52,283 bases of DNA, from positions 1 through 52,283 of the IMG/VR virus record IMGVR_UViG_3300006121_000010; one strand, 5' to 3'. A program made the position numbers and the translations under genes. Below are positions 49,076-52,283 of the stretch, piece by piece. Source of the stretch: a virus. Under the pieces are notes generated by a model, which was not told the DNA's origin, searched no databases, and saw only the letters and a list, made by a program, of their open reading frames with translations. The stretch's first letter is position 1. Each line of letters starts with the position of its first letter.

Positions 49076-49530
49076 CCGGATTAGTAGCAAAACCAATCAT
49101 CAAGAACCAATTCTGGATTGTCACGGACGGAGAAAAGAAAGTTGGCAACATTGAAGCCAATAATGCTGGTTACGGTGTACAGCTTAATGGTAACTTCCTT
49201 CAGTTTGATAATGCAAACGAATTGAAGAAGACGACTCAAATTCGGTTTGAGCCACTTAAGTCAAATAATACCAAAGTGGCAATGCCATATCCACAGTATC
49301 CGACGCCACCAAAGATTTATAATTCTATCTTTGATGTTCAGCGTGGGCTTCATTTATTTACTACTTCTAAAAAGAGCAAATGTCTGCATGCCGCAGGATG
49401 GTTTGCGATAAATCAAAATGATGTTAAACAAGTAGTTTTTTGTCCAAAATATATATTCATTCAACGCTATTCTTATGATGGTCCATACAAAACCCAAGAA
49501 GAAGCACAGAGCATGATAAATACTCAATGA
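49072..49530 (+). CDS. Conserved phage protein of unknown function
   Basis: A 152-residue protein coupled to its neighbour by an ATGA overlap. Features: NQFWIVTDGEKKVGNIEAN, GYGVQLNGNFLQFDN, PPKIYNSIFDVQRGLHLFTT, KCLHAAGWFAI and FCPKYIFIQRYSYDGPYKT. I recall this pattern from T4-like phages of aquatic bacteria, where it is unassigned. The two beta-rich halves look like a tandem small domain. Confidence 0.65.
   Translation: MTGLVAKPIIKNQFWIVTDGEKKVGNIEANNAGYGVQLNGNFLQFDNANELKKTTQIRFEPLKSNNTKVAMPYPQYPTPPKIYNSIFDVQRGLHLFTTSKKSKCLHAAGWFAINQNDVKQVVFCPKYIFIQRYSYDGPYKTQEEAQSMINTQ
49515..49522 (+). promoter_or_regulatory. Late promoter (GATAAATA), nearly leaderless
   Basis: Inside the end of the preceding gene, four bases before the ATG at 49527. 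The expected transcript start coincides with the start codon. Confidence 0.5.
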
Positions 49531-49742
49531 ACCATATTCACATCAAAAAATTTATAGATAAATTAGCAGTCATGGAGACAAAACAATCACGAGATGTTGT
49601 TTTATCTGCTGCTGATGCTCGTGGATTACGCGATGAGATTTCAAAATTATTGTCAGATTTGTATGAGTTGAGTAATGCAAGGACGAACGAAAAATTAAAT
49701 GAAGTGATACAGGTAGAAATTAAAGGCGGTTCGTTTAAATGA
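49527..49742 (+). CDS. Small conserved phage protein
   Basis: A 71-residue helical protein (KKFIDKLAVMETKQSRDVVL; A-D-A-R-G-L-R-D-E-I-S-K-L-L) that starts in the stop of the previous gene and overlaps the next by four bases. I recall similar short proteins in T4-like phage late regions. Function unknown. Confidence 0.6.
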   Translation: MNHIHIKKFIDKLAVMETKQSRDVVLSAADARGLRDEISKLLSDLYELSNARTNEKLNEVIQVEIKGGSFK

Positions 49743-50038
49743 GCAGAACACAACCAAAAATTTTATTGGAACATGTAGATAAAAAAACATATAAAAATGA
49801 TCAGATCGTAGAAGCTGCCGGAATATGGGCTGTATTTTATGATGATCAGCCCATCAATCTCAAATCGTCACATTATCTTGCAAACGATGCTGCTCCGAAA
49901 TACAAGAAAACCAGTTTTTCTAATCCCGGACATGCTCGTAATTTATGTCGCAAATTAAATGCACAGTTTCATACTGATAAGTTTACTGTTGTTTTCCTAA
50001 ATTCTGGTCGCACCGTATATCCAGATGACTTATCATAA
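49739..50038 (+). CDS. Small conserved T4-like phage protein
   Basis: A 99-residue protein. IWAVFYDDQPINLKS, KYKKTSFSNPGHARNLCRKL and NAQFHTDKFTVVFL form a pattern I recall in T4-like phage genomes, function unknown. Coupled to both neighbours by short overlaps (4 and 14 bases). Confidence 0.65.
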   Translation: MSRTQPKILLEHVDKKTYKNDQIVEAAGIWAVFYDDQPINLKSSHYLANDAAPKYKKTSFSNPGHARNLCRKLNAQFHTDKFTVVFLNSGRTVYPDDLS

Positions 50039-50426
50039 AACTAAGAAAGAGATAACAGAAAAAATCCTTTCAGAATTTTCTGATGTTGAAGAAAATATCT
50101 GGGGTGAGTTACCAATTGATAAGCTCATATTTCGTTGGTGGACTACGGGTAGAGGTGGAAGTGGTCTCAGGCTGTCAGAAGAAGGTATGAGAGCCTTTGA
50201 AATTGCTAAAATAGCCCACTATGAATTTCCTTTGGGCGACCTTGATAGAAAAATATGGGATTCTTTTATAAAAGATTTAACAAAAAAGCTTGACTGTCCC
50301 TACTATCTTGGTGTATACAGAGAAGGTGATAGTAAGGGTCCCTATATCAGAATATATGACCATAAGATCGCAATGATGTTGACACTCTACGGAAATCTGA
50401 AAGAATATTTAGAATCTCGTAAGTAA
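50025..50426 (+). CDS. Conserved phage protein of unknown function
   Basis: A 133-residue protein. RWWTTGRGGSGLRLSEEGMR, HYEFPLGD, KKLDCPYYLGV and YIRIYDHKIAMMLTLYGNL recur in phage proteins I recall but cannot name; the winged-helix-like spacing could mean nucleic-acid binding. Overlaps the upstream gene by 14 bases. It is followed by a gap with a late box. Confidence 0.65.
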   Translation: MTYHKTKKEITEKILSEFSDVEENIWGELPIDKLIFRWWTTGRGGSGLRLSEEGMRAFEIAKIAHYEFPLGDLDRKIWDSFIKDLTKKLDCPYYLGVYREGDSKGPYIRIYDHKIAMMLTLYGNLKEYLESRK

Positions 50427-50451
50427 CTTGTGTTTTTGTGTAGCATCATAA

Positions 50452-50459
50452 TATAAATA
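50452..50459 (+). promoter_or_regulatory. Late promoter (TATAAATA, exact T4 consensus)
   Basis: The only exact T4-type box found here. A small hairpin, GTGG-GTTTT-CCAC (50465-50477), follows, then AAAAGGGA and the ATG at 50500. Confidence 0.6.
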
Positions 50460-50499
50460 TGACCGTGGGTTTTCCACTACAACCAAAAGGGAAAGTAAA

Positions 50500-50625
50500 A
50501 TGAGTAATTACTCAAATGCATCATATTTGACCAAAACTCCTATGGTAATCAAGGTTTCCAGAGTAGCAGGTCTAATTATTGTAAGTTTGTGCTTGGCAAC
50601 ACTGTACAACGTTTTAGGTCTATAA
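50500..50625 (+). CDS. Small single-helix membrane protein (41 aa)
   Basis: ATG at 50500 after AAAAGGGA. The polar N-terminus (about 20 residues) is followed by one membrane helix (VAGLIIVSLCLATLYNVLGL) reaching the C-terminus. Possible roles include a lysis-timing or tail-anchored membrane protein; no evidence favours any. It follows a late box. Confidence 0.6.
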   Translation: MSNYSNASYLTKTPMVIKVSRVAGLIIVSLCLATLYNVLGL

Positions 50626-50636
50626 GGAAGTTAGAT

Positions 50637-50699
50637 ATGTTTCCATATACAGAAGAAGAATGGGAATATATTTCTAAAGTCAAAATCATGAGTTTGTAA
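50637..50699 (+). CDS. Possible 20-residue peptide
   Basis: ATG 50637 lies six bases after AAGGAAG, and the frame reads MFPYTEEEWEYISKVK before a short end. It is too short to be judged by sequence alone; listed because of the good ribosome binding site and tight spacing after the membrane protein gene. Confidence 0.3.
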   Translation: MFPYTEEEWEYISKVKIMSL

Positions 50700-50740
50700 C
50701 AATCTAACTGGGACAAAATTTTTAATATTCCAGCAACGAT

Positions 50741-50766
50741 TGCCCGAAGGAAACTTCGGGCATTTT
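50741..50766 (+). terminator. Rho-independent terminator
   Basis: GCCCGAAG, tetraloop GAAA, CTTCGGGC, then ATTTTG. The strongest hairpin terminator in the window, just before the next early promoter. Confidence 0.85.
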
Positions 50767-50770
50767 GTTG

Positions 50771-50799
50771 TTGACAGGATATATAAATGTGGGTATAAG
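50771..50799 (+). promoter_or_regulatory. Sigma70-type promoter
   Basis: TTGACA (50771-50776), 17-base spacer, TATAAG (50794-50799). It drives 50824-51683. Confidence 0.8.
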
Positions 50800-50823
50800 T
50801 AAAGCATTCAACGGAGAAGTGTC

Positions 50824-50973
50824 ATGAAGAAGGAAGTAATTCAATTTCAGGCGGGTCGTCCCAAAACTCGTGCACACCATGTGTTGTACGGTGATACTCC
50901 GTTTAAGCCTAAAATCGTTGAAAACAAGACGCGCTACAAGCGTAAGCCTAAACATCCGAAAGGGGATTGGTAA
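50824..50973 (+). CDS. Small basic conserved phage protein (49 aa)
   Basis: ATG 50824 follows GGAGA. A highly basic protein (GRPKTRAHHVLYGDTPFKPK, then a K/R-rich tail ending GDW). I recall similar ~50-residue R-P-K-T-R / T-P-F-K-P-K proteins in many T4-like phages; function unknown, nucleic-acid binding likely from charge. Confidence 0.65.
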   Translation: MKKEVIQFQAGRPKTRAHHVLYGDTPFKPKIVENKTRYKRKPKHPKGDW

Positions 50974-50974
50974 C

Positions 50975-51379
50975 ATGAAAGATAAAATCATCAAATTTAA
51001 AATTTTGATCCTCGGGGCAGCACTTATTGCCGCAATTATTTCGTGTTACGTTATATACAAATATGTCATATACAAACCGTTGATTAATGATCATATTCCA
51101 AAACAAATTGATAAGTGCAGTGATCAAACAGTAGTTGCCGTGGTTTATTCTCTTCGCACAGACCCGCAATCATGGACATCTGATTCATATAATTTGAGTT
51201 ATGGAAATGCCGTTAAGATATGGGTGGCAAACGAAGATTATGGGCTTAATATCGGTCTTGGCAGTGATATATCCAATGGTGCGAAATATGATATGTCTGA
51301 TGAATGCCGCGCTTTGTTGTATTCTGCAACGCAGGATTGGCGCACAAATTACGTCACCACAAAATTGAAGGAAGAGTAA
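50975..51379 (+). CDS. Membrane-anchored unknown protein
   Basis: A 134-residue protein. A basic N-terminus is followed by a membrane helix (about residues 9-32) and a probably periplasmic or exposed domain with two cysteines. The frame is open from 50870, but ATG 50975 follows the upstream stop directly. It could be an envelope-acting early protein such as a superinfection-exclusion factor; this is only inference from topology. Confidence 0.6.
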   Translation: MKDKIIKFKILILGAALIAAIISCYVIYKYVIYKPLINDHIPKQIDKCSDQTVVAVVYSLRTDPQSWTSDSYNLSYGNAVKIWVANEDYGLNIGLGSDISNGAKYDMSDECRALLYSATQDWRTNYVTTKLKEE

Positions 51380-51380
51380 C

Positions 51381-51683
51381 ATGCCCTACGGCATTGAAGA
51401 CGCTATTCAAGATGAAATTGTGCTGCTTGATGATCTGATTATATGGGCAACCAAAAATGATAAGATTTTTTTGGAAAAAATTTACACCGTCAAGCGCCAA
51501 AGTCTAAATCATATTATTGAACGAATGAAAGGATATGATTTTAAGCTGTCTGTTAATAATGACGGAAAGGTGTTTGTTGGAGGATCACAATCTAACCGCA
51601 AAACTCTTGAAGAAGAATATCCTGCTTTGAAAAAAGTAGCAGAAGAATATGATATTATAAAAAATCTCGTAAAAAGCAGTTGA
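51381..51683 (+). CDS. Unknown small protein
   Basis: A 100-residue helical, acidic protein starting one base after the previous stop codon. DEIVLLDDLIIWATKNDKIF and a C-terminal coiled-coil-like region are visible. Not recognised. Confidence 0.5.
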   Translation: MPYGIEDAIQDEIVLLDDLIIWATKNDKIFLEKIYTVKRQSLNHIIERMKGYDFKLSVNNDGKVFVGGSQSNRKTLEEEYPALKKVAEEYDIIKNLVKSS

Positions 51684-51708
51684 CAGCCGGGTCATACAAA
51701 GCTATGCA
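51680..51708 (+). promoter_or_regulatory. Sigma70-type promoter
   Basis: TTGACA (51680-51685), 17-base spacer, TATGCA (51703-51708), overlapping the upstream stop codon. It precedes AAAGGA and the ATG at 51740. Confidence 0.65.
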
Positions 51709-51739
51709 TTGCTCATAGGTTCTAATAAAGGATTTCAAA

Positions 51740-52283
51740 ATGGGTTCTTATCGCAATAACTATGCTCGCAAGGTCGCTGATACTGCTCGCTTCAACACTC
51801 GCGAAGCGTTTGCTGCTGCATGTGCTGCTCAGCGCGTTAACGGTGACTATCTCAAGCTTTCCGAAACCGATCATCAAGGTGATCGGGTGCGTATCGCCAA
51901 TAAGCATCTTACTCGCGATTTTATTGACAGTAAGTTTGACATTCGCGAAGAAGACCGTGCGCAAGCCGAAAACGTGATTCTCCATTTTCAGGGGCTGACT
52001 TTCAAAATTCTTCAAGGCAAGGTCCTCAGTGATTTTGAGACTAAGGCCATGGAATGCGCAACTTGCGAAGAAGTTGGTGTTTTTGAACTCGCTGTGATTT
52101 CTTCACTTCCTTCTTGTTACATTCGCGCCAAGGCTCGTCAAGACACTGATTCTCGTCTTCGTGACACTGACGGTTATATCGGTAACGTTGGTGATAAGGT
52201 TGATATTTACGATTTTGAAATTGTGCGCTGCCGCTATTCTGAAAATTGGAACACCTACTTTGTTACGGGTATCACACCCGATA
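51740..52283 (+). CDS. Conserved phage protein, partial (runs off the window)
   Basis: Open from ATG 51740 (AAAGGAT upstream) to the window end, at least 181 residues, so the C-terminus is missing. It starts MGSYRNNYARKVADTARFN and includes AFAAACAAQRVNGDYLK, HFQGLTFKILQGKVLSDFET, SSLPSCYIRAKARQ and NWNTYFVTGI. I recall such proteins in other large phages; no function is known to me. Codon use is richer in G+C than in the surface module, like the first gene of the window. Confidence 0.65.
   Translation, partial: MGSYRNNYARKVADTARFNTREAFAAACAAQRVNGDYLKLSETDHQGDRVRIANKHLTRDFIDSKFDIREEDRAQAENVILHFQGLTFKILQGKVLSDFETKAMECATCEEVGVFELAVISSLPSCYIRAKARQDTDSRLRDTDGYIGNVGDKVDIYDFEIVRCRYSENWNTYFVTGITPD

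Overview
This window is part of a tailed-phage genome of the T4-like (myovirus) type. It carries a T4-style replisome: clamp loader subunit gp44, sliding clamp gp45, a family B DNA polymerase gp43, a FEN-family RNase H/5' nuclease and a DsbA-like late-transcription factor. It also has a gp31/GroES-like co-chaperonin and T4-like late promoters (GATAAATA or TATAAATA). Genes are tightly packed, often overlapping by 1-8 bases, and nearly all lie on the plus strand. Many unassigned small genes look like families I recall from T4-like phages of marine and freshwater bacteria. The host cannot be named; strong TTGACA/TATAAT promoters and Sec/lipoprotein signals point to a Gram-negative bacterium.

Layout. 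1-4.3 kb: small early genes, a DnaE-like fragment, co-chaperonin, clamp loader. 4.4-5.9 kb (minus strand): a GIY-YIG homing endonuclease and PhoH. 6-8.1 kb: late genes including a three-helix holin-like membrane protein. 8.1-11.9 kb: DnaJ and a ClpA-type unfoldase that keeps the ClpP-docking loop. 11.9-27.2 kb: a long late block with a nucleotidyltransferase, a glycosyltransferase, GNAT acetyltransferase, gamma-glutamylcyclotransferase-like repeats, Dps, two tandem amidoligase-like proteins and a 733-residue multidomain protein with a cell-wall hydrolase. Many of these start with a short peptide resembling the T4 capsid-targeting sequence and carry (I/L)-x-E sites at domain borders, so they may be virion-packaged, processed effectors. 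27.2-28.5 kb: small early genes. 28.6-34.7 kb: a surface module with two small membrane proteins, CsgF, CsgG, a curlin-like protein, a FecR-domain protein and a CHASE2 adenylate cyclase. 34.7-40.8 kb: a packaged-type HExxH peptidase, DsbA-like protein, the DNA polymerase gene interrupted twice (by an HNH endonuclease gene and by a group I intron), and the clamp. 40.8-52.3 kb: GMP reductase, small unknown genes, a frameshifted nuclease gene, a nuclease/DNA-methyltransferase pair, RNase H and a run of small conserved genes.

Regulation. Early genes follow consensus sigma70 promoters, mostly with a 17-bp spacer. Late genes follow GATAAATA boxes. At several late genes the box lies in or beside the 5' arm of a hairpin whose 3' arm holds the ribosome binding site, so only transcripts started at the late promoter would expose it. 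Some promoters sit so close to the start codon that leaderless mRNA is expected.

Most notable: the phage-borne curli-type secretion set joined to a FecR/CHASE2-cyclase pair; the packaged-polyprotein hypothesis for 14.5-27.2 kb; and the doubly invaded polymerase gene, whose predicted splice restores the reading frame exactly. Functions are assigned from motifs read by eye; no database search was run.
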